In this document: piece by piece, positions 1-8,741 of the stretch
Layout: the number at the start of each line of letters is the position of its first letter
Numbering within the stretch: the first letter of the stretch is position 1
Source of the DNA: Marifrigoribacter sp965178585
Lineage (GTDB): Bacteria; Bacteroidota; Bacteroidia; Flavobacteriales; Flavobacteriaceae
Assembly: GCA_965178585.1 (NCBI GenBank)
Contig: OZ238267.1
Span: 3,038,001-3,102,000, forward strand
Reading direction: 5' to 3'
DNA length: 64,000 nucleotides
The notes under the pieces: generated by a model
What the model saw: the letters and a program-made list of their open reading frames with translations, nothing else
Told to the model about the DNA's origin: nothing
Database searches by the model: none
Position numbers and translations under genes: made by a program

Positions 1-1
1 A

Positions 2-775
2 AACAAATCACATCCTCCGGTAATTGTTGGAGTAGCAGAAGTTGAAAATGAAAGTGTCTTATATGATTTAGCAAACTCTAAACACTTAAAAAAACACGGA
101 TATCAATTAATTCATTTTGATTCACCTGATGAAAGAGGGATTGACACTGCTTTATTATATAGAGAAAAACATTTTACAATACTGGAAAGTGAAGCTTTTC
201 CACTTTATATTAATAATACTAATGGACAACGTGATTACACAAGAGACATTCTTTATGTAAAAGGAGAGTTGGAAAATAATACAATACATCTTTTAGTTAA
301 TCATTGGCCGTCAAGAAGGTCTGGATTCGACGAAACAGTCTACAAAAGAAAAGCAGCTGCAGTTAAAAATAGAGAAATTATAAATAATATCCGTATAGAA
401 GATCCCGATGCAAAAATAATTGTAATGGGAGATTTCAACGACAACCCAACTTCAGAAAGCATTGAGCTTTTAAAAGAAACGGATTTTTACAATCCAATGG
501 ATTTATTATTAACTAATGATAAAGGCACCTTAAATTATAAAGGTGAGTGGAATTTATTTGATCAAATAATAATTTCTAACAATTTTTTAAAGCCTCATAA
601 CAATCCTCTTCGTTTTGTAGAATCAAATATTTTTAATCCTATAGAATTACAAGAATTTACAGGAAAATATAAAGGAAATCCATTTCGAACTTATGTTGGA
701 GAAAAATTCTTAGGTGGAATAAGTGATCATTTCCCTGTTTATGAAGTGTTTTCGTGTAAAAAAGATTCTTTTTAA
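2..775 (+). CDS. Endonuclease/exonuclease/phosphatase family protein, 5'-truncated by window edge
   Basis: The reading frame is open from base 2, so the gene starts before the window and about 257 C-terminal residues are visible. The EEP (DNase I-like) fold is shown by GVAEVEN near the left edge, NHWPSRRSG, the metal and catalytic motif MGDFNDNP, and the terminal SDHFPVYEVF with its catalytic His. The family cleaves phosphodiester or phosphoester bonds with a divalent metal. In Bacteroidetes such proteins are often secreted, but the N-terminus is outside the window, so location and substrate cannot be judged. The first internal ATG or TTG (269) is not the true start, because conserved sequence continues upstream of it. 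Confidence 0.85.
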   Translation, partial: NKSHPPVIVGVAEVENESVLYDLANSKHLKKHGYQLIHFDSPDERGIDTALLYREKHFTILESEAFPLYINNTNGQRDYTRDILYVKGELENNTIHLLVNHWPSRRSGFDETVYKRKAAAVKNREIINNIRIEDPDAKIIVMGDFNDNPTSESIELLKETDFYNPMDLLLTNDKGTLNYKGEWNLFDQIIISNNFLKPHNNPLRFVESNIFNPIELQEFTGKYKGNPFRTYVGEKFLGGISDHFPVYEVFSCKKDSF

Positions 776-859
776 AACCATTATAAATAAAAAAATCAAA
801 TTCTCTTAAATCAAAAATTTAACTATATTTAACGCAAAATAACCAACATACCTTATTTT

Positions 860-2695
860 ATGAAAAAAACAGCTACCCTCAATGATTCATTTGGGTTTTT
901 AAAACAGTATTCCTATTATATAATAGCTATATCGTTTTTCCTTTTATCAACTAATAGTTCCTTTGCTCAAGGAAGTACTTGTGCAGAAATTGAACCTTTT
1001 TGTGCTGGTGATGAAGCCTATATTTTTCCAAACTGTAATAATCAAGATCCTAATTGTGATCTTACTGCCGAACCTGGTCCAGATTATGGATGTTTAGGAT
1101 CTCAACCTTATCCAGCATGGTTTTACTTACAAATTGAAGACCCGGGCCTTTTAGAATTTGAAATTGTTCAAAATACAGATTTTGATGCCAATGGTGATCC
1201 AATAGGCACAGGACTTGATGTGGATTTTATTGCTTGGGGACCTTTTGCTCAAGGAGATGATTTATGTGATTATAGTCAACTACAAAGTTTTAATGAAATT
1301 GGATGTAGCTTCTCTGCTGCACCTATTGAAAACTTTTCAATAAATAATGGACAAACAGGTGAAATCTATGTTTTATTAATAACAAATTACAATCAAAGTG
1401 CTGGTTTTATAAAGTTAGTTCAAACGGGTGGTGATGGATCTACAAACTGTGAAATTATTTTTACTTGTGACGTAGACATTGATGGTGGAGACCAAGTTTT
1501 ATGTGATGTTTCTGAAACTACTTTGACAACAACAACAAATGGCCCAGTGCAATCTTACCAGTGGTATTTAAACGATACTGCAATAGCAGGAGCAACCAAT
1601 GATAATTTAACTGTTTCTGAATCTGGAACCTATAAAGTTATCGCAGATGGTGTTGATTGTGATCAGCCTGTAGAAGATGAAGTTGTCATTTCAATACCTG
1701 GTCTTTTAGGTGTTGATTTAGGTGAAGATCAAGAATTTTGTGATGTTGCATCTTTTGAAATAGTTCCTAATATTAACGGGAACTCTTCAAACGCATCTTA
1801 TTTATGGAGCACAGGTGAAACAACTCCTACAATTATTGTTAGTTCAACTGGAAATTATTCTGTTGTAATTACTGCTGAAACTTGTGAAGTTACAGATTCT
1901 GTGAGTTTCCTTTTTGAAGAAACTCCTTTATTTGATTTAGGTGAAGATTTTGAAACTTGTTTTGAAAACTTAATTGTTTTAGACGCAACTCCTTCAAATA
2001 TGAGCCCAGACGACGTAACTTATCTGTGGAGTACTGGAGAAACAACTCCTAGTATTACTATTACAACAGGAGGTGATTATTCTGTAACAGCTTCTTTTGG
2101 AAATTGTGAAGTTCAGGATTCTATTTCAATTTCTGCTAGAACCGATTTAGATATTACCACTGAAGACGATTTCAAATCGTGTGTAGGTGAGGAATGGACA
2201 TTAAATGCCGATTCTAATGAAGAAGGTATTTCTTATCAATGGTATTTAAATGGAGATGAGATTTATGGAGCAACTAGCAGTACTTTAGATATTGTTATTA
2301 CCGATGATTTCTCTGGAATACAAAATTATTCGGTAACTATTACTAAAGGAGCATGTACCGGAACTGATGATGTAGACGTAGAACTTTATGATGTATCTAA
2401 CTGTGTAATCTCTCAAGGGATTTCTCCAGATGCAACTCCAGGGTTTAACGACGCTTTAGATTTAGAGTTTTTAAGTGATCGTGTTGGTGGTATTACTAAT
2501 CTGCAAATATTTAACCGATTCGGAACCATTGTTTTTAATAAAGACAATTATGTAAACGAATGGTATGGACAAGATAAAAACGGAAACGAATTACCTACAG
2601 GTACCTATTATTATGTAATAGACCTAGCTAGTAGGGACGATGTTTACGGTTCACAAACAAGTGGATGGATTTATTTAAATAGAAACGCAAACTAA
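860..2695 (+). CDS. Large secreted adhesin-like protein with type B T9SS sorting domain (cassette 1)
   Basis: 611 residues. A hydrophobic segment near residues 18-36 (YYIIAISFFLLSTNSSFAQG) is the signal peptide. An N-terminal domain of about 170 residues (CAEIEPFCAGDEAYIFPN) of a type common in Bacteroidetes surface proteins is followed by several Ig-like repeats, each with an LGED..C start and a YLWSTGETTP core. The last 80 residues match the gliding-motility-associated type B C-terminal domain (FNRFGTIVFNKDNYVNEW, LPTGTYYYVIDL, GWIYLNR). Such domains direct export by the type IX secretion system and surface attachment. It heads a cassette with PorP/SprF and an OmpA protein. From 2165 on, the DNA is the same as in the second cassette. 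Confidence 0.85.
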   Translation: MKKTATLNDSFGFLKQYSYYIIAISFFLLSTNSSFAQGSTCAEIEPFCAGDEAYIFPNCNNQDPNCDLTAEPGPDYGCLGSQPYPAWFYLQIEDPGLLEFEIVQNTDFDANGDPIGTGLDVDFIAWGPFAQGDDLCDYSQLQSFNEIGCSFSAAPIENFSINNGQTGEIYVLLITNYNQSAGFIKLVQTGGDGSTNCEIIFTCDVDIDGGDQVLCDVSETTLTTTTNGPVQSYQWYLNDTAIAGATNDNLTVSESGTYKVIADGVDCDQPVEDEVVISIPGLLGVDLGEDQEFCDVASFEIVPNINGNSSNASYLWSTGETTPTIIVSSTGNYSVVITAETCEVTDSVSFLFEETPLFDLGEDFETCFENLIVLDATPSNMSPDDVTYLWSTGETTPSITITTGGDYSVTASFGNCEVQDSISISARTDLDITTEDDFKSCVGEEWTLNADSNEEGISYQWYLNGDEIYGATSSTLDIVITDDFSGIQNYSVTITKGACTGTDDVDVELYDVSNCVISQGISPDATPGFNDALDLEFLSDRVGGITNLQIFNRFGTIVFNKDNYVNEWYGQDKNGNELPTGTYYYVIDLASRDDVYGSQTSGWIYLNRNAN

Positions 2696-2710
2696 TTTTA
2701 AAACTCTTTC

Positions 2711-2727
2711 TAACTACCAAATAGTTA
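2711..2727 (+). other. Small inverted repeat between adhesin gene and porP/sprF
   Basis: TAACTA and TAGTTA form a 6-bp stem with a 5-base loop in the 35-base gap just before the porP/sprF start. It is too short and lacks the T tract for a terminator; it could tune translation or be chance. The same element recurs at 7769-7785 in copy 2. Confidence 0.3.
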
Positions 2728-2730
2728 AAT

Positions 2731-3660
2731 ATGAAAAAAATATATATCATAACAATATTTCTCGGACTACTAATTGTATTCCAAGAAGCAAGTGCACAAC
2801 AAGATCCACAGTACACTCAATATATGTACAATTTAAGCGTGATTAATCCTGCCTATGCAGGTTCTAAAGAAAGCCTGTCTTTTACAGCCCTCTACAGAAC
2901 CCAATGGACGGGTATCGCTGATAACCCAGAAACGTTCACCTTTTCTGCTAACTCTCCAATTGGAGATAATATGGGATTAGGACTCTCTGCCATTAAAGAT
3001 CAACTAGGGCCTGTTGTAGAATCTAATATTTATGCAGACTTCTCTTATACCATTGATTTAGGTAAAGCTTTAAAGTTAGCCTTTGGTGTTAAAGCAGGAG
3101 CTACCTTTCACGAAGTGGGGTTAACAGATCTTGAACTCCAAGATCCTAACGATCCTTTCTTTTCTGAAAATATTCAGAGCACCTATTTTAATGCAGGCGC
3201 AGGTGTGTTTTTATACAGCGATAACTTCTATGTAAGTTTATCGGTTCCTAACTTCTTAAATTCGGTGCACTTAGATGAAACCGTAGATGGAGAGGCTATC
3301 AAATATGGAAATGAAACTTCTCACTTCTTTGCAACTGCTGGGTATGTATTTCAGCTAGGTGAAAATGTTAAGTTAAAACCTTCGGCAATGGTGAAAGCTG
3401 CCTTTGATTCTCCGATATCTTGGGATGTAAATTTAAATGCTTTGTTCTATGAGAAATTTGAACTAGGAGGTTCGTATCGATTTGAAGATTCCTTTAGTGC
3501 AATAGTAGGATTTCAAGTCAACCCTAATATTCGTATAGGATATGCCTATGATCATGTTATTTCAGATATTAAAGCGGTGGCTGGTTCATCACACGAACTT
3601 ATTTTAACCTGGGACGTATTTTTCAACAAACGTGCCTTACGTTCACCTAGATATTTCTAA
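2731..3660 (+). CDS. PorP/SprF family type IX secretion membrane protein (cassette 1)
   Basis: 309 residues with a signal peptide (MKKIYIITIFLGLLIVFQEASAQ) followed by QDPQYTQYMYNLSVINPAYAGS, the hallmark N-terminus of the PorP/SprF family, and then an amphipathic outer-membrane beta-barrel pattern. Family members bind PorE/PorK/PorN-type partners at the outer membrane and are needed for secretion or surface holding of proteins with type B sorting domains, as with SprF for SprB. It lies 35 bases after the adhesin gene and 23 before the OmpA gene, so the three probably form one transcript. The protein is identical to that at 7789-8718. Confidence 0.92.
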   Translation: MKKIYIITIFLGLLIVFQEASAQQDPQYTQYMYNLSVINPAYAGSKESLSFTALYRTQWTGIADNPETFTFSANSPIGDNMGLGLSAIKDQLGPVVESNIYADFSYTIDLGKALKLAFGVKAGATFHEVGLTDLELQDPNDPFFSENIQSTYFNAGAGVFLYSDNFYVSLSVPNFLNSVHLDETVDGEAIKYGNETSHFFATAGYVFQLGENVKLKPSAMVKAAFDSPISWDVNLNALFYEKFELGGSYRFEDSFSAIVGFQVNPNIRIGYAYDHVISDIKAVAGSSHELILTWDVFFNKRALRSPRYF

Positions 3661-3683
3661 TCTTTTAATAAAGCACATTTAAA

Positions 3684-5576
3684 ATGAAAAAAATATACCT
3701 ATTCATAATTCTTATAGCGGCAAGTACTACTCTTACTCTCGCACAGAATAAAGACACCAAAAAAGCGGATGATTTATATAAAAGATTAGCCTATACAGAA
3801 TCTGCTGAAGCCTATCAAAAATTACTTAAAAAAGGAAAAGGCAACAAATACGTTTTTGAGCAATTAGCCAATAGCTATTTCTTTATCAACGATACTAAAA
3901 AAGCTGAAACCTATTATAAAAGAGTCGTAAAAGGTAAAAAAGTAAAACCTGAAACAGTTTATAACTACGCTCAAGTTTTAAAAGCCAATGGTAAATACGG
4001 AGATTATAATACTTGGATGAAAAAGTTTGCTGAAATGAAACCAGCTGATTCTAGATCGGTGGCTTTTATGGAAGATCCTAACTACCTTCCTAAGTACTTA
4101 GAAAATGCTAAAAAGTTTTCGCTTACTAATATGAAAGACATCAATACAGAGTATTCTGAATTTGGAGGTACGGTAATTGAAAAATCTTTCTACTTCTCTT
4201 CGGCTAGAAATACGGCTAGAAAAAAATACGGTTGGAACGAAGAACCATTTTTAGATGTATATGTCGCGGATATCGTAGGGGGAACTGTAAAAAATGCAGA
4301 GCTAATTGCGGGGGATGTAAATACTAAATATCACGAAGGTAATGTTGCCATTACTGCAGATGGTAAAAGAATGTATTTTGACAGAAACGATTACTTTAAA
4401 GGTAAATACAAAAAAAGTGAAGAAGGGGTAAGTCAAATTAACCTATTTACTGCCGTAAAAGAAAACGGTGTGTGGAAAGACATCCAACCAGTAAGTTTTA
4501 ATAATAGTGAGCATTCTTTTGGACAACCTGCCTTAAGCCCGGATGGTAACACGCTATACTTTGTAAGTGATATGCCAGGTGGAAAAGGAATGTCGGACAT
4601 TTATAAAGTAGCTGTTAATAAAGACGGTTCGCTTGGAAAACCAGAAAACTTAGGGGATAATATTAACACCGAAGGAAAAGAGGTATTCCCTTTTATAGAC
4701 TCAAACGGAACACTTTACTTCTCTAGTGACGGACATATGGGACTGGGAGAACTCGATGTTTTCTATGCAGAGGCAAACGGTTCAAGTTTTGGAGGGGTTC
4801 GTAATATTGGTACCGATGTAAATAGTGCAAGTGATGATTTTGCTTTTAAATACGATCCGAAAACAAAAGAAGGATATGTGTCTTCTAATAGAAAAGGTAG
4901 CGTTGGAAGTGATGATATTTATGCAGCTAAACTAATCGCTCCTTTATGTGATTACGAACTTAATGTTCAAGTTATCGATGAGTATACTAAAAAACCATTA
5001 GCAGGTGCTCGCGTAGATCTTATTGATAATGCAGAAAACAAACTAACGACTAAAACAACAGATAACAACGGATTTGTAAAACTAGTGGTTGAATGTGACA
5101 AAGAAAACCAAGTGCTAGGGTTCTTACAAGGTTATGAAAGTAACAGCCTAACAGTAGCTCCTACCAATCAAGGACCGGTGAGTAAAACACTTATGCTTCG
5201 TCCTATCGAAGAAATTATCGCAGAGGATAAAGTGGTGCTTAACCCTATTATGTTTGATTACGATAAACACAACATCAAATCGCAAGCGGCTTTCGAATTG
5301 GACAAACTAGTAGCAATTATGAAAAAATATCCTTCGATGGAAATTAAAGTAGAAAGCCATACCGATCATAATGGTACCCCAGAATATAATATGGGACTCT
5401 CAGAAAGAAGAGCGGCTTCTACCGTACAATACATCATCTCTAAAGGAATCGATAAAGAAAGACTTACCAGCCAAGGATATGGTAAATCTAGACCACTGGT
5501 GAATTGTGGTGCTAATTGTACCGACCAAGACAATGCTAAAAATAGACGATCGGAATTCCTGATTACTAAAAGATAA
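3684..5576 (+). CDS. PorE-like OmpA family protein with TPR, beta-propeller and carboxypeptidase-like domains (cassette 1)
   Basis: 630 residues. The order is signal peptide, TPR-like helices (about 25-130), PD40/WD40-type propeller blades (about 150-415; GQPALSPDGNTLYFVSDMPGG), a carboxypeptidase regulatory-like beta-sandwich (about 420-500) and an OmpA peptidoglycan-binding domain (about 515-630; VESHTDHNG, LSERRAASTVQYI, GYGKSRPL, NRRSEFLI). This architecture matches PorE of the type IX system, which links the PorP ring to the cell wall. The OmpA Asp and Arg that hold diaminopimelate appear present. It is the last gene of the cassette and is followed by a terminator. Confidence 0.88.
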   Translation: MKKIYLFIILIAASTTLTLAQNKDTKKADDLYKRLAYTESAEAYQKLLKKGKGNKYVFEQLANSYFFINDTKKAETYYKRVVKGKKVKPETVYNYAQVLKANGKYGDYNTWMKKFAEMKPADSRSVAFMEDPNYLPKYLENAKKFSLTNMKDINTEYSEFGGTVIEKSFYFSSARNTARKKYGWNEEPFLDVYVADIVGGTVKNAELIAGDVNTKYHEGNVAITADGKRMYFDRNDYFKGKYKKSEEGVSQINLFTAVKENGVWKDIQPVSFNNSEHSFGQPALSPDGNTLYFVSDMPGGKGMSDIYKVAVNKDGSLGKPENLGDNINTEGKEVFPFIDSNGTLYFSSDGHMGLGELDVFYAEANGSSFGGVRNIGTDVNSASDDFAFKYDPKTKEGYVSSNRKGSVGSDDIYAAKLIAPLCDYELNVQVIDEYTKKPLAGARVDLIDNAENKLTTKTTDNNGFVKLVVECDKENQVLGFLQGYESNSLTVAPTNQGPVSKTLMLRPIEEIIAEDKVVLNPIMFDYDKHNIKSQAAFELDKLVAIMKKYPSMEIKVESHTDHNGTPEYNMGLSERRAASTVQYIISKGIDKERLTSQGYGKSRPLVNCGANCTDQDNAKNRRSEFLITKR

Positions 5577-5591
5577 AGTACTATAAATAAA

Positions 5592-5624
5592 AAAGCCTTT
5601 GACTAATAATCAAAGGCTTTTTTG
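5592..5624 (+). terminator. Rho-independent terminator after cassette 1
   Basis: AAAGCCTTTGA and TCAAAGGCTTT form a perfect 11-bp stem around a 7-base loop (CTAATAA) followed by a T run. The repeat block ends inside this loop: the second copy has the same stem but loop CCAAAAA. Confidence 0.88.
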
Positions 5625-5683
5625 TTAAGCCTTAGTATGGAGGAGGGTTTTATAAAATATTAATAAATTAAATGTAAAGTGTA

Positions 5684-7753
5684 ATGAAAAAAAGGAACAT
5701 ATATTTATTGCTCATGCTTTTTTCAGCAATTGGTTATTCTCAAATAACAGTAGATGAAAGCTATACTACTCAAGAATTAATAGAAGAAGTATTATTTAAT
5801 AGTAGCTGTGTTGAATTATCAAATTTTTCACAAAGTACAGGAACTGATTTTGGAAACGAAAATGGAATCGGTGCTTTTAGTGCAAATGGCTCTGATTTTC
5901 CATACCAAACTGGTGTGATATTAAGTTCAGGTTATGTTGCAAATGCACCTGGCCCAAATAGTGACACAAATAGTGATGGAGATTTTAATTGGCCAGGAGA
6001 TACTGATTTAGAAGCAAACACAACAGCCACACAAACCAACAATGCATCATACCTTCAATTTGATTTTGTACCTTTAATAGATCAAATAACATTTAATTTC
6101 TTATTAGCTTCCGAGGAGTATAATCAACTTTATGAATGTACCTACTCAGATGCATTTGCGTTTATTTTGACAGATCAAATATCAGGTGTAGTTCAAAATC
6201 TTGCAGTACTGCCAGGAACATCAACTCCAATTGAAGTTACGAACATCCACCCTGAAGTTCCAGGTCTATGTGATGCTATCAATGAAGAGTATTTCGATAA
6301 GTATAACTTTGACCCTTTTAACCCAGCTAATGATGCTGCTATAGATTTTAATGGACAAATTGTATCCTTAGTAGCTACAGGGCCTGTAACTATAGGGAAT
6401 CCTTACACTATAAAATTAGTTATTGCAGATGAAACCGATACAGCATTAGACTCTGCTGTTTTTATTGAAGCAGGAAGTTTTAATATTGGTAATGTAGATT
6501 TAGGTGATGACATTTTAATATCAAATGGAAATGCTGTTTGTGAAGGAGAAACTATCACACTTACAACTGAAGAAACTACTGGAGCAAATTATCAATGGTT
6601 TAAGGATGATGTTGAGTTAGTTGGCGAAACAACTAATTCTTTAAATGTTACTGAAGAAGGAATATATAGAATTGAAGTAACATTTGCTCAATCTCCAGAT
6701 TGTATTGCTTCAGCAGAAGTTATAGTTGAATTTTTAAAGTATCCCATTTTTGATTTAGGAGAAGATCAATCTATTTGTGATAATGATGATATAATACTAG
6801 ATGCTACACCAACAAACTCAGATGATTTAGTTGATGTTACCTATAAATGGTTTAAAGATAACATAGAGCTAACTGGTGAAGTTTTGAGTACATTAACCGT
6901 TACTGATACGGGGACTTATTCAGTTGAAGTTAATGCTAGTGGTTGTATTAGCAATGATAGTGTAATAGTTAGTTTAGCTTCATTTACAGTAGATTTAGGT
7001 GAGGATTTAAATATTTGCGATCAATCATCTATTGAATTAGTTCCTACAATTATTGGAGAAGATGCTACTAATGCTACTTATTTATGGAGTACTGGAGAAA
7101 CAAGTCCTAGTATTACAATTTCAGATTCAGATACTTATTCTGTAGAAGTTACCATCAATGGTTGTGTTAATTTTGATAGCATTACAGTTAGTATTACTAA
7201 TTTACCTGTTGTTGATTTAGGTGACGATTTCAAATCGTGTGTAGGTGAGGAATGGACATTAAATGCCGATTCTAATGAAGAAGGTATTTCTTATCAATGG
7301 TATTTAAATGGAGATGAGATTTATGGAGCAACTAGCAGTACTTTAGATATTGTTATTACCGATGATTTCTCTGGAATACAAAATTATTCGGTAACTATTA
7401 CTAAAGGAGCATGTACCGGAACTGATGATGTAGACGTAGAACTTTATGATGTATCTAACTGTGTAATCTCTCAAGGGATTTCTCCAGATGCAACTCCAGG
7501 GTTTAACGACGCTTTAGATTTAGAGTTTTTAAGTGATCGTGTTGGTGGTATTACTAATCTGCAAATATTTAACCGATTCGGAACCATTGTTTTTAATAAA
7601 GACAATTATGTAAACGAATGGTATGGACAAGATAAAAACGGAAACGAATTACCTACAGGCACCTATTATTATGTAATAGACCTAGCTAGTAGGGACGATG
7701 TTTACGGTTCACAAACAAGTGGATGGATTTATTTAAATAGAAACGCAAACTAA
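5684..7753 (+). CDS. Choice-of-anchor L type adhesin-like protein with type B T9SS sorting domain (cassette 2)
   Basis: 689 residues with a signal peptide (MKKRNIYLLLMLFSAIGYSQ). Residues about 25-270 match the choice-of-anchor L domain (YTTQELIEEVLFNSSCVE, FLLASEEYNQ, FAFILTD), common at the N-terminus of Bacteroidetes surface proteins. Three or four Ig-like repeats follow (LGED..C, YLWSTGET), then the same type B gliding-motility C-terminal domain as the first cassette. DNA from 7223 is shared with the first adhesin; the unique part before it (5684-7222) shows only the same kind of repeats. This makes it a swapped-head paralogue. Confidence 0.87.
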   Translation: MKKRNIYLLLMLFSAIGYSQITVDESYTTQELIEEVLFNSSCVELSNFSQSTGTDFGNENGIGAFSANGSDFPYQTGVILSSGYVANAPGPNSDTNSDGDFNWPGDTDLEANTTATQTNNASYLQFDFVPLIDQITFNFLLASEEYNQLYECTYSDAFAFILTDQISGVVQNLAVLPGTSTPIEVTNIHPEVPGLCDAINEEYFDKYNFDPFNPANDAAIDFNGQIVSLVATGPVTIGNPYTIKLVIADETDTALDSAVFIEAGSFNIGNVDLGDDILISNGNAVCEGETITLTTEETTGANYQWFKDDVELVGETTNSLNVTEEGIYRIEVTFAQSPDCIASAEVIVEFLKYPIFDLGEDQSICDNDDIILDATPTNSDDLVDVTYKWFKDNIELTGEVLSTLTVTDTGTYSVEVNASGCISNDSVIVSLASFTVDLGEDLNICDQSSIELVPTIIGEDATNATYLWSTGETSPSITISDSDTYSVEVTINGCVNFDSITVSITNLPVVDLGDDFKSCVGEEWTLNADSNEEGISYQWYLNGDEIYGATSSTLDIVITDDFSGIQNYSVTITKGACTGTDDVDVELYDVSNCVISQGISPDATPGFNDALDLEFLSDRVGGITNLQIFNRFGTIVFNKDNYVNEWYGQDKNGNELPTGTYYYVIDLASRDDVYGSQTSGWIYLNRNAN

Positions 7754-7788
7754 TTTTAAAACTCTTTCTAACTACCAAATAGTTAAAT

Positions 7789-8718
7789 ATGAAAAAAATA
7801 TATATCATAACAATATTTCTCGGACTACTAATTGTATTCCAAGAAGCAAGTGCACAACAAGATCCACAGTACACTCAATATATGTACAATTTAAGCGTGA
7901 TTAATCCTGCCTATGCAGGTTCTAAAGAAAGCCTGTCTTTTACAGCCCTCTACAGAACCCAATGGACGGGTATCGCTGATAACCCAGAAACGTTCACCTT
8001 TTCTGCTAACTCTCCAATTGGAGATAATATGGGATTAGGACTCTCTGCCATTAAAGATCAACTAGGGCCTGTTGTAGAATCTAATATTTATGCAGACTTC
8101 TCTTATACCATTGATTTAGGTAAAGCTTTAAAGTTAGCCTTTGGTGTTAAAGCAGGAGCTACCTTTCACGAAGTGGGGTTAACAGATCTTGAACTCCAAG
8201 ATCCTAACGATCCTTTCTTTTCTGAAAATATTCAGAGCACCTATTTTAATGCAGGCGCAGGTGTGTTTTTATACAGCGATAACTTCTATGTAAGTTTATC
8301 GGTTCCTAACTTCTTAAATTCGGTGCACTTAGATGAAACCGTAGATGGAGAGGCTATCAAATATGGAAATGAAACTTCTCACTTCTTTGCAACTGCTGGG
8401 TATGTATTTCAGCTAGGTGAAAATGTTAAGTTAAAACCTTCGGCAATGGTGAAAGCTGCCTTTGATTCTCCGATATCTTGGGATGTAAATTTAAATGCTT
8501 TGTTCTATGAGAAATTTGAACTAGGAGGTTCGTATCGATTTGAAGATTCCTTTAGTGCAATAGTAGGATTTCAAGTCAACCCTAATATTCGTATAGGATA
8601 TGCCTATGATCATGTTATTTCAGATATTAAAGCGGTGGCTGGTTCATCACACGAACTTATTTTAACCTGGGACGTATTTTTCAACAAACGTGCCTTACGT
8701 TCACCTAGATATTTCTAA
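7789..8718 (+). CDS. PorP/SprF family type IX secretion membrane protein (cassette 2)
   Basis: Identical in protein sequence to the copy at 2731-3660: signal peptide, YTQYMYNLSVINPAYAGS signature and beta-barrel pattern. It presumably serves the second adhesin, whose sorting domain is also identical to the first, so the two cassettes could exchange parts. The 35-base gap upstream and 23-base gap downstream are kept as in cassette 1. Confidence 0.92.
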   Translation: MKKIYIITIFLGLLIVFQEASAQQDPQYTQYMYNLSVINPAYAGSKESLSFTALYRTQWTGIADNPETFTFSANSPIGDNMGLGLSAIKDQLGPVVESNIYADFSYTIDLGKALKLAFGVKAGATFHEVGLTDLELQDPNDPFFSENIQSTYFNAGAGVFLYSDNFYVSLSVPNFLNSVHLDETVDGEAIKYGNETSHFFATAGYVFQLGENVKLKPSAMVKAAFDSPISWDVNLNALFYEKFELGGSYRFEDSFSAIVGFQVNPNIRIGYAYDHVISDIKAVAGSSHELILTWDVFFNKRALRSPRYF

Positions 8719-8741
8719 TCTTTTAATAAAGCACATTTAAA

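Larger units (their letters stand above)
2165..5603 (+). repeat. 3,439-bp direct repeat, copy 1
   Basis: This block runs from the last quarter of the first adhesin gene through porP/sprF and the OmpA gene into the left arm of the terminator hairpin. It matches 7223-10661 at a fixed offset of 5,058 bases. By eye I found one difference: T at 2602 against C at 7660, a silent Gly codon change. Sequence just outside both ends differs between copies, so the unit is not a simple 5,058-bp tandem duplication. Confidence 0.95.

Noticed and set aside
2628..2816. Antisense reading frame of 62 codons, repeated at 7686-7874
   Set aside because: It lies on the reverse strand of the adhesin and porP/sprF genes, has no protein-like features, and is duplicated only because the DNA block is.
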